Assembly: GCF_021869535.1 (NCBI RefSeq)
Contig: NW_026262734.1
Coordinates: 80,538,339 to 80,602,338, forward strand
DNA: 64,000 bases
Source: Mytilus californianus
Taxonomy: Eukaryota > Mollusca > Bivalvia > Mytilida > Mytilidae
Direction: 5' to 3'
A program made the translations under genes and the position numbers. The notes beneath the pieces were generated by a model that was not told where the DNA came from, ran no database searches, and saw only the letters and a program-made list of their open reading frames with translations. Of this stretch, positions 29,201-36,692 are shown piece by piece (position 1 is the stretch's first letter; each line of letters starts with the position of its first letter).

Positions 29201-32200
29201 AGAAACATGAAAAATTTTAATTTCATAAGAATGAAAGTTTTACCAAGTTATGCAGTTTTATTAATATTTAGGTCTTAACAGGTTTATTGTAAATATGTGT
29301 TTCTCACCTTTTTTTATGATGAATTTTGATGAATTTTAAATTTCTATTTTTATCATTAGAATTAAGAAAAATACATGAACTTAATTTCAAGGAAATGTCC
29401 ATATAATCAGGTAAAAAGAAAGTTTTCCCAATGATTTAAAGGAAATGTAAATTTTCATATTTTATTTATTAATCTATTTTTGAATTTTTAACAGACACAC
29501 AAGAAGCTCCCAGATCATTAACTATGGACAGTTCTAGTAGTTTAGAAAGTTTATCCTCATCACACAGTGGTTCCACATCCACTTCCAACTTCTCAAAAGG
29601 AAGCACACCACCCATATCACCTCGGTGTGGTAAGAAGAAGTCACTGTTTAATCCTGCAGAAATGGAGAAGATGAGAATGATGACAAAGATGCAGCTTATG
29701 AACCAGGTAAGTTGTTACCATGGAGATGAAAGGCCTAATCTTTACCCTTTGAACTTTATTGCGAATTACACTGCTGCTCCCTTGTTTTATTCACATTATT
29801 ATTTAGTTACAAGTTGGAAGCAGAAGATTTTTTTTTTAACAAATCAGGTTATTACTGTTTCACTGATGCTTTGATTCAGTAAAATATGACAACTTTATAT
29901 TATTTAACCTGTAGGGTCATATATTTTCATTATGACATGAATTGAGGTTCTGCAAACAATTAGGAATGCTTGGTATTTACCAAAGGCTACATAAATGTTT
30001 AGTGCCATGTTGAAATTTCTATGCATGTATTTTTCGAAAAAATGTGTAAACAGATCAGAAAAAAAACAGAAGCTACAAAGAATACCTTTTAATTTAAGCT
30101 AAAAAAAACAAAACAAGATAGAATTCATGAATTGATGTCAAAAAAAAATATTCCAAAAATAAAAACCCAAAAATATACTAAATTCTGAGTTTTACATCAT
30201 TGACAGTTGTTCTATTATGTGATACATGTAATTTATAATTATAAAAACATTGCAGAAATTTAGAATTTTAGCAAATATTTTTTATTTTGTTAATTTTAGG
30301 GAGGATTGTCTGGGAGAAAAGTTTCGTCCAAAAGTTCAAAGTCAGGACCAGTAGATCCATCACTCAACCTGTCACATCAAAACAAGATCAAAAATATGTA
30401 TCCTCCTTCAAATGCCACAGTAGCTTTACATTCCGATATTGATGAAATGCAGGAGATCGTCAGTGAAAATAGTGAAAGTGAATTCGACAGTCGCAGAAGT
30501 GAGGGGACAGGAAGTTGGAATGATTTTCGCATGCAAGTTTCGTCAAATAATTCCGAAAGTGATGGAAGTACTATTCCGGAAGGTCGTCATTCTTCTGAAT
30601 CAGAACCTTTAAAAACAATTGAAGAAAATGTTGATGATACAAAAGTAGAAATTTGTGAAGAATTTGAAGAATATACATTTAGTCGGCAAGCGAGTGAAAT
30701 GAGTGCCGATGGTGATCACTATCATCATGAATTTGATAGAGAGGATAGTAATCGGCAGTCAAACATGTCTGCCGCAAGTAGTGATGTAGAAAGAGCATAC
30801 TTTGAAAATCAAAACATGAATCGAAATTCTTATTCTGACAGCAGTCAGGCAGATGATGCCTTTCATAGAGACGATCTCAAAAGGCAGTCGGATATGTCTG
30901 ATACCAGTGGAATTAGTGACAATTTCATTACATCGAAAAGTTTGACGCTGACATTACCATCTGAATTGGTTACGGAAAGTGGACAATTATCGAGTGAGTC
31001 TGGAATTCATTCAGAGGTGACCTCTAATCAAAGTGACGCAAGTCAACAAAGCATGGATGTTTCACAATTTCCTTTAAATCCATCGGAAATTGCGTTGCGT
31101 GTGTTAGCAGACGTTGGTCCAGAACATGCTGCTTTGGAGGAGGTACAATCTCAAAGTATTGCAGCATCTCAAAATGAATCTTTTCAACAAAGAAAACAGT
31201 TTTTCAAATCTTTGTCTTCAGGAGGGAATACATCCAATTTTAAAGCAGTTCAGCAGTTAATGTCAGGTGGTTCTGTAACAAATACTCAAAACTCTTCGGA
31301 AAAAATAAAACCACCTGTTCCTCAAAGAGGGGTAAAAATGCCTCCTCCTATACCTGCTAAACCGAAACCGTCACAAAATCTATCAGAAAATTTTCAAAAA
31401 TTGAAATTATCCAATCAGAATTCAGGGAATAATTCAGTGCAAACAACTAAAACATTATCAGAACAAGAAAAGTCAGAATCTTATGATTTTGAAGATGATT
31501 TATCATATACAATTACTACTTCCTCAAATCGCAAAGGTGTCAAAATATTGAAATCTGGAGATTCAAATTCAACTTTTAGTTCATTTAAACCTCCACAAAA
31601 AGGAAATTTTCTCTTGAATAGTAGTCGTCCAGAAAGTAGTGCTAGTATAAGTAGTGTTTACTCCACAGGATCCTCCGTCCAAACAGTGATTCATCGCTCA
31701 CATAAAGGAATGTCACCAAATATAGCAGCAAATATTCATTCTCCAGAACAGTTTACAAATGGACGTCGGCAAAGCCCAGCTACATCAGGTTCTGATAATG
31801 ATATAAGAATCAGAACAGGGCTTGCACATAGCTCTTGGTACAATGTGGACAGTGACAGTTCCCAGAATGCATTATTCGAAAAAAGATGTTCTAATAGTTC
31901 GTTAAGTAGTACTTCCTCTTTCTCTGATGTCAATAATCAGAGGAAAACAAAATCTATTTTAAACGGTTCACCAAACAATCCTCGACCAAGGGGTAAAAAA
32001 CCAAGAAAACGGGTCAGTTTTTCAGACTCTGAACCAAGTGATTTAGATTCCTCTAATCATAGTCGGTCATTGCATGATATTAGTCCAGTAGATGGTTACA
32101 TTAGTCCCTTAAGTAGGAGTAGGAATATTTATCAGGGATTTCACAGTCGAACGCCATCACCTTATGCCAACAAAACAGTGCCAAAACAAAATCAAAATTC

Positions 32201-32744
32201 CGCTGGAAATGATTCTGTGAAATGGGAACCAGTTATCAATGGTGGTGTGCCAAATCCTCTTTTAATTAATGGAACAATAACACAGGAACAGGTTTTAAAT
32301 GGAAGTGTTCCAAATTTGACAGGAAATAGTGCTGATAATTCTAATTTTAGAGCCAGTACTGGGACTATTCCAAATTATAGCAATACAAATGGAAATATGC
32401 CAAATTATTTTCCTAACAGCAATGGAAACTTGACTAGCTCTAGTGGAACGACTTTTATCAAACAGGGAACAAGTTTTTCTTCGCAGACAATAGGAAACGG
32501 TAGAAATTTATCAACTTTTGGACAAAGTGCATTTAATCATATGTCTTCTCAGCCTCAAAGTAATTTGCAGTCATCAAACAACATGAACAATGGCTCCATT
32601 CCAAATTTCAATGGTACAACATTCAACAAACGGCCGAACAATTTAACATCACAATCATCTAACCATATACAAATGCTTTACTCTGGACAGCAGAGACCTC
32701 AGTCGAGTAGGCCACAGCAAGTGCTACAATCTTCAAAATGTTAA
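7405..32744 (+). CDS. TTC28: TTC28-like TPR/CHAT scaffold protein, 14 exons, 5' end missing
   Basis: Join of 7405-7552, 8228-8500, 15509-17815, 20068-20208, 22122-22399, 23059-23308, 24649-24811, 25582-26908, 27524-27755, 28198-28274, 28699-28807, 29046-29153, 29495-29706 and 30300-32744. Every junction is GT-AG and all phases agree, giving 8,070 nt (2,689 codons plus stop). Order of parts (numbering from the first visible codon): end of an N-terminal TPR unit (1-49), about 22 forty-residue TPRs (about 100-1090), CHAT domain (about 1282-1598), conserved C-terminal block (about 1630-1845), disordered Ser/Asn-rich tail (1846-2689). I recognise it as TTC28 from the near-identical order of blocks, phrases such as GECRAHGNLGSA, and the final SSKC, which I recall in the human protein. 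The vertebrate protein (about 2,480 aa) is reported at the midbody and spindle in late mitosis. The CHAT Cys is absent, so scaffold rather than protease activity is inferred. Confidence 0.93.
7611..7745 (+). repeat. Mussel interspersed repeat B, longer copy
   Basis: Reads from tacactagactcccatttcg through catcaatgacgctc to agcactgaggaccc, the expected order of the family. It sits just 3' of a TTC28 exon, in the intron. Compare the copies at 1291, 41888 and 47630. Confidence 0.65.
8228..8500 (+). CDS. TTC28: TTC28 exon 2 of window: linker and first 40-residue TPR
   Basis: 273 nt between acceptor tatttcag and donor GTAGGT. Encodes the helical linker with SPFVIISVIGQELLAAGLYG, then SLKLRGSVFSALSSAHWGLG, the first of the long series of LGN-type TPRs. 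Enters and leaves after the first base of a codon, joining in frame to both neighbours. Confidence 0.94.
11237..11267. repeat. Poly-T tract, 31 bases
   Basis: Uninterrupted T run in the intron. It could be a retroposed poly(A) tail in reverse orientation, but no recognisable retroposon body adjoins it. Confidence 0.9.
11605..11800. repeat. Block rich in the word AATAATCA
   Basis: The octamer aataatca or close variants (ataatcaaat, taatcacata) occurs about ten times in under 200 bases, interrupted by short unique words. It looks like a degenerate palindrome-poor repeat; family unknown. Confidence 0.55.
15176..15444. mobile_element. Foldback element with about 113-bp near-perfect arms
   Basis: Arms at 15175-15288 and 15332-15445 are reverse complements with about four mismatches in 114 bases; the loop is 43 bases. 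The direct repeat taga at 15172-15175 and 15445-15448 fits a 4-bp target-site duplication. The inner arm ends carry the palindrome agccatgcgtgcatggct. It lies 64 bases before the acceptor of the largest TTC28 exon, so the pre-mRNA could form a long stem there. Confidence 0.85.
15509..17815 (+). CDS. TTC28: TTC28 exon 3 of window: giant TPR exon
   Basis: 2,307 nt (769 codons) in one exon, from acceptor gtttttttag to donor GTAAGT; the open frame ends two codons into the intron. It encodes 19 consecutive TPRs of 40 residues with the recurring pattern A-x-G-N-L-G-x-x-Y/H and a second helix YxxAxxxHxxxLxIA. Such 40-residue units are of the LGN/GPSM type rather than the classical 34-residue TPR. 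One unit, near 17281-17340, carries a four-residue insertion (around SANSIYDK). A continuous superhelical binding surface is inferred. Confidence 0.96.
17816..20067 (+). other. TTC28 intron, 2.25 kb
   Basis: AT-rich, with no supported coding sequence. One repeat A fragment is listed at 18506-18600. The short ORF 19586-19768 has no recognisable content. Confidence 0.75.
18506..18600 (+). repeat. Mussel interspersed repeat A, fragment
   Basis: Reads ataaaaataaggagatttgg, then tatgactgccaatgagacaa, ending near gtggatgtaagcaattatag. The variant body (gtggatgtaagca) is shared with the copies at 41467 and 59760, suggesting a subfamily. Confidence 0.75.
20068..20208 (+). CDS. TTC28: TTC28 exon 4 of window: TPR unit
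   Basis: 141 nt; acceptor gcacttccag, donor GTAGGT. Encodes one more 40-residue unit beginning CRAYGNLGLSHESLGNYNDA and running into the next. Phase continues exactly from the giant exon. Confidence 0.94.
20209..22121 (+). other. TTC28 intron, 1.9 kb
   Basis: No exon or known repeat recognised, apart from a short imperfect tandem duplication around 20683-20778 built on ttgtacatgtatatatat. Confidence 0.7.
22122..22399 (+). CDS. TTC28: TTC28 exon 5 of window: last TPRs
   Basis: 278 nt; acceptor tatgttttag, donor GTTAGT. Encodes the last well-formed TPRs (GRVHHALNNHTQAVEYLKQG, then EAKICHRLGLSLWGKGDLEE) and a helical linker ending DLQTACYQALQ. Ends in codon phase 0. Confidence 0.94.
22400..23058 (+). 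other. TTC28 intron, 0.66 kb
   Basis: AT-rich spacer between the last TPR exon and the pre-CHAT exon; nothing further recognised. Confidence 0.8.
23059..23308 (+). CDS. TTC28: TTC28 exon 6 of window: TPR-to-CHAT linker
   Basis: 250 nt; acceptor ttttttcag, donor GTAAGT. Encodes RVLVSLGRHDEALAIAERAC, a terminal TPR-like hairpin, then QALVMYYSIAAGYLYCWLVT, the first strand of the CHAT fold. Joins in frame to the next exon after one base of a Gly codon. Confidence 0.93.
23384..23963. mobile_element. TIR-bounded element with three 169-bp internal units
   Basis: Bounded by perfect 11-bp inverted repeats atacccccgct (23384-23394) and agcgggggtat (23953-23963). Inside, after a ctgtccgtcc-rich stretch, three copies of a unit of about 169 bp run from about 23482, each with ctacttgacaaggatttctg and accgtgtgatg. 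No coding capacity. Same architecture as 36693-38109 and 56487-57001; perhaps related to the pearl-type elements of bivalves, which also carry central tandem arrays. Confidence 0.8.
24649..24811 (+). CDS. TTC28: TTC28 exon 7 of window: CHAT N-terminal insert
   Basis: 163 nt; acceptor ttttttgtag, donor GTAAGT. Encodes GIVKFHEVNMTELEADYDTS and a Ser-rich stretch ending VRESMGVESHNI. In TTC28 this segment precedes the core of the CHAT domain. It ends after two bases of a Lys codon completed by the next exon. Confidence 0.93.
25051..25143. repeat. 47-bp direct tandem duplication in intron
   Basis: The phrase ttattcatttaaa followed by ctttgatgcagat and ccataaaaaa occurs at 25051 and again at 25098 with a few differences. 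Each copy contains a pseudo-acceptor gatgcag, but the true exon starts downstream at 25582. Confidence 0.75.
25582..26908 (+). CDS. TTC28: TTC28 exon 8 of window: CHAT domain
   Basis: 1,327 nt; acceptor ttttttaacag, donor GTAAGA. The core runs from about 25866 to 26830. Visible motifs: DLVLVLQGELYLIPFSILKK, the His motif HFCTHISWKL (His at 26333-26335), AKLVVLSSGYTDD and AGAKCVLYSLWPVPDDASK. CHAT proteases normally have S-A-C at the VVLS motif; here it is S-S-G, so Gly (26534-26536) stands where the nucleophilic Cys belongs. Fold retained and peptidase activity lost is the inference. Part of the preceding linker is Ser/Asn-rich (about 25724-25860). Confidence 0.95.
27382..27440 (-). repeat. 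Mussel interspersed repeat A, end fragment
   Basis: Reverse-strand copy of the family end, with ggatagttgtctcattggc and aatcataccacatctcctta. Lies in the intron after the CHAT exon. Confidence 0.75.
27524..27755 (+). CDS. TTC28: TTC28 exon 9 of window: conserved post-CHAT block
   Basis: 232 nt; acceptor tgtttacag, donor GTAAGG. Encodes SIENKVGGIAGWKDLLKAVG and PPAVFFPQSDPGDRLTQASS, phrases I recall as conserved in vertebrate TTC28. The module has no named function. Confidence 0.94.
27756..28197 (+). other. TTC28 intron, 0.44 kb
   Basis: AT-rich spacer; no feature recognised. Confidence 0.8.
28198..28274 (+). CDS. TTC28: TTC28 exon 10 of window: 77-nt exon
   Basis: Short exon between acceptor tattttag and donor GTATGT, encoding GLPPSCLSALSKFLPNYDAG and the next few residues. 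Confirmed by phase (two bases, then 25 codons) and by match to the order of the conserved block. Confidence 0.9.
28275..28698 (+). other. TTC28 intron, 0.42 kb
   Basis: AT-rich spacer; no feature recognised. Confidence 0.8.
28699..28807 (+). CDS. TTC28: TTC28 exon 11 of window
   Basis: 109 nt; acceptor ttgttccag, donor GTAAGG. Encodes MRDILSKMAAREVNVDVQLN, then VQLWRVPGCHEFFASLG, the latter strongly conserved. The leading Met is internal, not a start. Confidence 0.92.
29046..29153 (+). CDS. TTC28: TTC28 exon 12 of window
   Basis: 108 nt; acceptor tattgtag, donor GTAAGA. Encodes LDLVEVGRDDVTLRLGKQAV, then RRQLQFALQSLVAVF, completing the conserved block before the disordered tail. Confidence 0.92.
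29154..29494 (+). other. TTC28 intron, 0.34 kb
   Basis: AT-rich spacer; no feature recognised. Confidence 0.8.
29495..29706 (+). CDS. TTC28: TTC28 exon 13 of window: start of Ser-rich tail
   Basis: 212 nt; acceptor tttttaacag, donor GTAAGT. Encodes LTMDSSSSLESLSSSHSGST, a phrase also familiar from vertebrate TTC28, followed by a SPRCGKKK basic patch and a Met-rich helix (EMEKMRMMTKMQLMNQ). Confidence 0.92.
29707..30299 (+). other. TTC28 intron, 0.59 kb
   Basis: AT-rich last intron; no feature recognised. Confidence 0.8.
30300..32744 (+). CDS. TTC28: TTC28 last exon: disordered C-terminal tail
   Basis: 2,445 nt including stop, after acceptor gttaattttag; 814 residues with very high Ser/Asn and no globular domain. 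Visible short motifs: two class II SH3 ligands (PPVPQR and PPIPAK, within 31311-31370), a basic RKRVSFSD site fitting the PP1-docking RVxF consensus (32010-32021), several SDSE acidic casein-kinase-like stretches, and a run of G-x-hydrophobic-P-N motifs (32239-32613). The protein ends QSSKC; I recall the same SSKC end in human TTC28. Residue-level conservation of the tail is otherwise not expected. Confidence 0.92.
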   Translation, partial: GGLSGRKVSSKSSKSGPVDPSLNLSHQNKIKNMYPPSNATVALHSDIDEMQEIVSENSESEFDSRRSEGTGSWNDFRMQVSSNNSESDGSTIPEGRHSSESEPLKTIEENVDDTKVEICEEFEEYTFSRQASEMSADGDHYHHEFDREDSNRQSNMSAASSDVERAYFENQNMNRNSYSDSSQADDAFHRDDLKRQSDMSDTSGISDNFITSKSLTLTLPSELVTESGQLSSESGIHSEVTSNQSDASQQSMDVSQFPLNPSEIALRVLADVGPEHAALEEVQSQSIAASQNESFQQRKQFFKSLSSGGNTSNFKAVQQLMSGGSVTNTQNSSEKIKPPVPQRGVKMPPPIPAKPKPSQNLSENFQKLKLSNQNSGNNSVQTTKTLSEQEKSESYDFEDDLSYTITTSSNRKGVKILKSGDSNSTFSSFKPPQKGNFLLNSSRPESSASISSVYSTGSSVQTVIHRSHKGMSPNIAANIHSPEQFTNGRRQSPATSGSDNDIRIRTGLAHSSWYNVDSDSSQNALFEKRCSNSSLSSTSSFSDVNNQRKTKSILNGSPNNPRPRGKKPRKRVSFSDSEPSDLDSSNHSRSLHDISPVDGYISPLSRSRNIYQGFHSRTPSPYANKTVPKQNQNSAGNDSVKWEPVINGGVPNPLLINGTITQEQVLNGSVPNLTGNSADNSNFRASTGTIPNYSNTNGNMPNYFPNSNGNLTSSSGTTFIKQGTSFSSQTIGNGRNLSTFGQSAFNHMSSQPQSNLQSSNNMNNGSIPNFNGTTFNKRPNNLTSQSSNHIQMLYSGQQRPQSSRPQQVLQSSKC

Positions 32745-34225
32745 TGTGATATTTTAATTTTTACAGTAAATGTACTTCTCACACTCTTTATCTTTACCAT
32801 TTTTCAGCTTTACTGTGTCAAAGTTTAATTATACAGGATGAAACGTTATGCATATATAATTTTTGAATAGAGTAAATGAATTATTGAAAGTTAAAGCTAG
32901 CCCTTGCCCCTTTTTTGTAATTTGACAGACTGAAAATCCCCCAGAAGCAAAATATTACATTACATATATTCTCATATTTTCATAAATCTAGTTAAAAATA
33001 ATTTGATAAATTTTGTTTACTTATTTCAAGTGGTTAACTCCCATAATCTTAATAATTTTTTCCCATAAAAGATGATTTTTTGTTGTGGGGGAGGAGGATG
33101 ATACTTTTGTGATCAGAAAATAACTTATATTTATTATGTTTTATGAATAGATATAACCTTAATATAAGCAATAAGTTACTATCAATGTTAATAGCAGACA
33201 AATTGTGCAATTTCAAAAAAAGTATTTCTTTCTTCATCTAATTTACATGAAGAGAGAAAAAAAAATTAATTATCTATATTAGATTTTCATTACATTTCAT
33301 CTAGACTACTTGAATATAGAATTTCAAATCTAACAGGTCATTTTTTCATGGAGTTAACAGGACTAATTAATTTATGGTGAAAGAGATATTTTTTAAAACC
33401 TTAGATGCCTAATGTTGAATTGAGAAGAAATCAAGTTTATAATTTTCTGTATTTCGCTGAAGATTAAAAATCTAAAGGGATAATTTTTGATTCCTAAATA
33501 AAAAAAATACATGTAGGACATATTTAATCTTTACTCATGTGGGCTTGGGTTTTGTAGTCTTATTTTTAATTTAAGATCTTTACATACAGTATTTCGTAGA
33601 ACAGTAATATGTTATAGATTTGTGCTAATAAAAACCATTTTACAAATATTAACATACTTATGTCACAAAATAATGGTTTGGAAAATTTTGTCATCTAACA
33701 TATTTAATAACAACACACTTATTATGTGATAAGGAACAGTTGTGTGAGTAATTGCATCAAGATAGAAAGTTTGTAACAGTAAATCACATATTTTATGTTC
33801 ACAAATTTTTAAAAACATTTTAATCAAGTCAAGAATTACTTTTATTATATACATATAGAACATATATATAATGAGTTCTGGAAGATCTGTCTCTTTAAAT
33901 ATACAGGTTTTTGAACAATTGAATCTCATATAAATATACATTTGTGCATTTAGAATATTTCAAATACATTCCATTTACTATATTAATGTTTAGTTCTGCC
34001 ATTCCAAAAATAATCAAAACAATGGTGTACATTCATGACATTTTCGGTAGCATTTATTTATCATTTTGTATATATGATTATTTGTTTATGATATGTACAT
34101 AATATTGTATAAATTTCATTGTATATAAAATATCATTTTCATCTTATCTGACATATCAAAAGAAATAATTTATATTCTTGCCTTTAATCAAGAGGCAAAA
34201 TAAAATATGAAAAATCCTTATTCCT
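32745..34225 (+). other. Probable TTC28 3' UTR with poly(A) signal
   Basis: AT-rich noncoding sequence after the stop. An AATAAA at 34199-34204 is followed within 20 bases by a T/GT-rich stretch (ccttgttattgttg), the best cleavage signal seen. An earlier AATAAA occurs at 33497-33502. Repeats begin shortly after 34300, consistent with the transcript ending before them. Needs RNA evidence. Confidence 0.5.
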
Positions 34226-34330
34226 TGTTATTGTTGATTGAATTTGAGAAGAAATGAAGGGCTGAGGAAGATACAGAGAGTTTAAAATACTGTAGAAAGT
34301 TTATCAGATTTAAGGTTAACATTATATAAA

Positions 34331-34462
34331 TAACACATAGCTGAGAGGGTGATAGAGCAGATTGTTACCCCGAGAAAACATTGTCAACTGAGGCGAATCC
34401 AAGGTTGACAATGTCTTTTCGAGGGGTAACTATCTGCTCTTTCACCCTCTCAGATATGTGTT
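34331..34462. repeat. Hairpin repeat, copy 1
   Basis: Imperfect palindrome of about 58-base arms, from taacacatagctgagagggt to a mirrored end at 34462, with the core attgtcaac / gttgacaat around a 15-base loop. A second copy lies at 34678-34810. Confidence 0.85.
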
Positions 34463-34677
34463 ATTTAATTTATTATACTGAATGTTCTGTTATTACTGTC
34501 GATTAAATTTCAAATTCAAAGTAATAAACTATGACGTCTTGTACATAACAACCATCCGTATTTGATAAAGCGCACACTTGATCAAGCGTCTCCTTGAAGG
34601 GTTATAGAGTAAATTAACACCCTCGTATAAGCCAATCAAAATGTTGCATTTTTACGTGAAGTATAATAATATATAAA

Positions 34678-34810
34678 TAACACATAGCTGAGAGGGTGAT
34701 AGAGCAGATTATTACCCCGAGAAAACATTGTCAACTGAGGCGAAGCCAAGGTTGACAATGTCTTTTCGAGGGGTAACAATCTGCTCTATCACCCTCTCAG
34801 CTATGTGTTA
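34678..34810. repeat. Hairpin repeat, copy 2
   Basis: Nearly perfect palindrome: arms open with taacacatagctgagagggt and close with its reverse complement at 34810. It differs from copy 1 by only a few bases and is 347 bases downstream. Confidence 0.88.
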
Positions 34811-35667
34811 TTTAATTTATTATACTGAATGTTCTGTTATTACTGTCGATTAAATTTCAAATTCAAAGTAATAAACTATGACGTCTTGTACATAACAATA
34901 ATAATGATAATAACAATGTAATAGAGTAAATTAACACCCTCGTATAAGCCAATCAAAATCTTGCATTTTGACGTGAAGTATAATAAAACATATTATTACA
35001 TTGGTTGCAATGAATTACATTGATTTCCCAGTGAAATAAAAACCGATAATTTCACATGTGAAATAAACGTAGTTCCTTACATTTTCTACTTTAATTTCAT
35101 AAAAAAGCCATTTGCTAATGTAATAAAAAGAATAACTAATCAAAGAATTCAAATATCGAAAAATATTCAACTCGTGACCGAACAACACTGATAATTAACT
35201 CATGCGCTACGCGCATTCGTGAATTAATGTGTTGTTATCAATTTAATTTATTATACTGAATGTTCTGTTATTACTGTCGATTAAATTTCAAATTCAAAGT
35301 AATAAACTATGACGTCTTGTACATAACAATAATAATGATAATAACAATGTAATAGAGTAAATTAACACCCTCGTATAAGCCAATCAAAATCTTGCATTTT
35401 GACGTGAAGTATAATAAAACATATTATTACATTGGTTGCAATGAATTACATTGATTTCCCAGTGAAATAAAAACCGATAATTTCACATGTGAAATAAACG
35501 TAGTTCCTTACATTTTCTACTTTAATTTCATAAAAAAGCCATTTGCCAACGTAATAAAAAGAATAACTAATCAAAGAATTCAAATATCGAAAAATATTCA
35601 ACTCGTGACCGAACAACACTGATAATTAACTCATGCGCTACGCGCATTCGTGAATTAATGTGTTGTT
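34811..35667. repeat. Direct tandem duplication, 431-bp period
   Basis: The segment 34811-35236 is repeated at 35242-35667 with only about two differences seen (gctaatg versus gccaacg near 35116 and 35547). A third, more diverged partial copy of its first part begins at 34463. Such identity implies a very recent duplication or an assembly artefact. Confidence 0.88.
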
Positions 35668-35719
35668 CGATCACGAGTTGAATATTTTTCTCTATTTGAA
35701 TTCTTCGATTAGTTATTCT
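35560..35719. repeat. Foldback hairpin centred on gcgctacgcgc
   Basis: Arms of about 75 bases run from agaataactaatcaaagaat to its mirrored form at 35719, passing through caactcgtgaccgaac / gatcacgagttg. The copy at 35129-35236 keeps only the left arm and centre, cut by the duplication junction. Confidence 0.8.
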
Positions 35720-36287
35720 ATAATTATTCTGGAGTCATTAACATTTGTGGACACACATTTTCGTGGATTTCACAGTTTAGGCAACCAAAAATTAAATTAA
35801 TACTTGAGGAAATACAAAAATCTTCTTATTTGAAAGGAGTAAATTATGAAACCATGACATAACGTACCCTCAAAATAGCTTTTTTTTTTCTCTCAACAAC
35901 AAAAATTGACACAAATGAAAATTGAAATGAATCAACAGATTGTCCTCTTGATCATTCATTCTCACAATGAATTAAAGACATTTCTTTTGTCTATACAGTA
36001 CACTTTAGTGATTCATTAAAATATCCCTCTTGCTGGCAATATGTTAATCACTGTTAAACTAGGTAACTGCTTAGCCACCAGTAATGAAGTAAATGAACTA
36101 TGCAAAAAAAAAGTTATTGAACACTTGGTGCATAACTTTACTTTTACTTTTTCTGTTGGACTGGTATACTTCATAAATAATGTTATCCACCAATAACAGT
36201 CTCATTGTCAATCATATCACATAATTTTAACACAACAGTAGGATCAACAGAGGAAAGCTCCATAGCTAACTCATGTATGCCTGGATT

Positions 36288-36670
36288 GATTTTCTCACTT
36301 ACATTATTGTTTTGGACTGATAAAAGGAAACTCCCTTTCTATTTTTTTTTAATTTTCTGGTTTTTGATTTTCTCACTTTACATTATTGTTTTGAATTGAT
36401 AAAAGGAAACTCCCTTTCTATTTTTTTCAATTTTCTGGTTTTTTATTTTCTCACAACTTTACATTATCGTTTTGGATTGATAAAAGGAAACTCACTTTCT
36501 ATTTTTCAATTTTCTGGTTTTTGATTTTCTCACTTACATTATCGTTTTGGATTGATAAAAGGAAACTCGCTTTCTATTTTTCAATTTTCTGGTTTTTGAT
36601 TTTCTCACTTACATTATCGTTTTGGATTGATAAAAGGAAACCCGCTTTCTATTTTTTCAATTTTCTGGTG
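36288..36670. repeat. Tandem array, five units of 75-79 bp
   Basis: Units share tttctcacttacattat, ttttggattgataaaagga and aattttctggtttttgat; starts at about 36291, 36369, 36447, 36526 and 36601. Directly abuts the TIR element that follows. Confidence 0.9.
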
Positions 36671-36692
36671 TGTTGTTGAAGAGTTACATTTT

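Noticed and set aside
36288-36670. CRISPR-like array
   Set aside because: Units are contiguous tandem repeats without unique spacers, in a eukaryotic genome.
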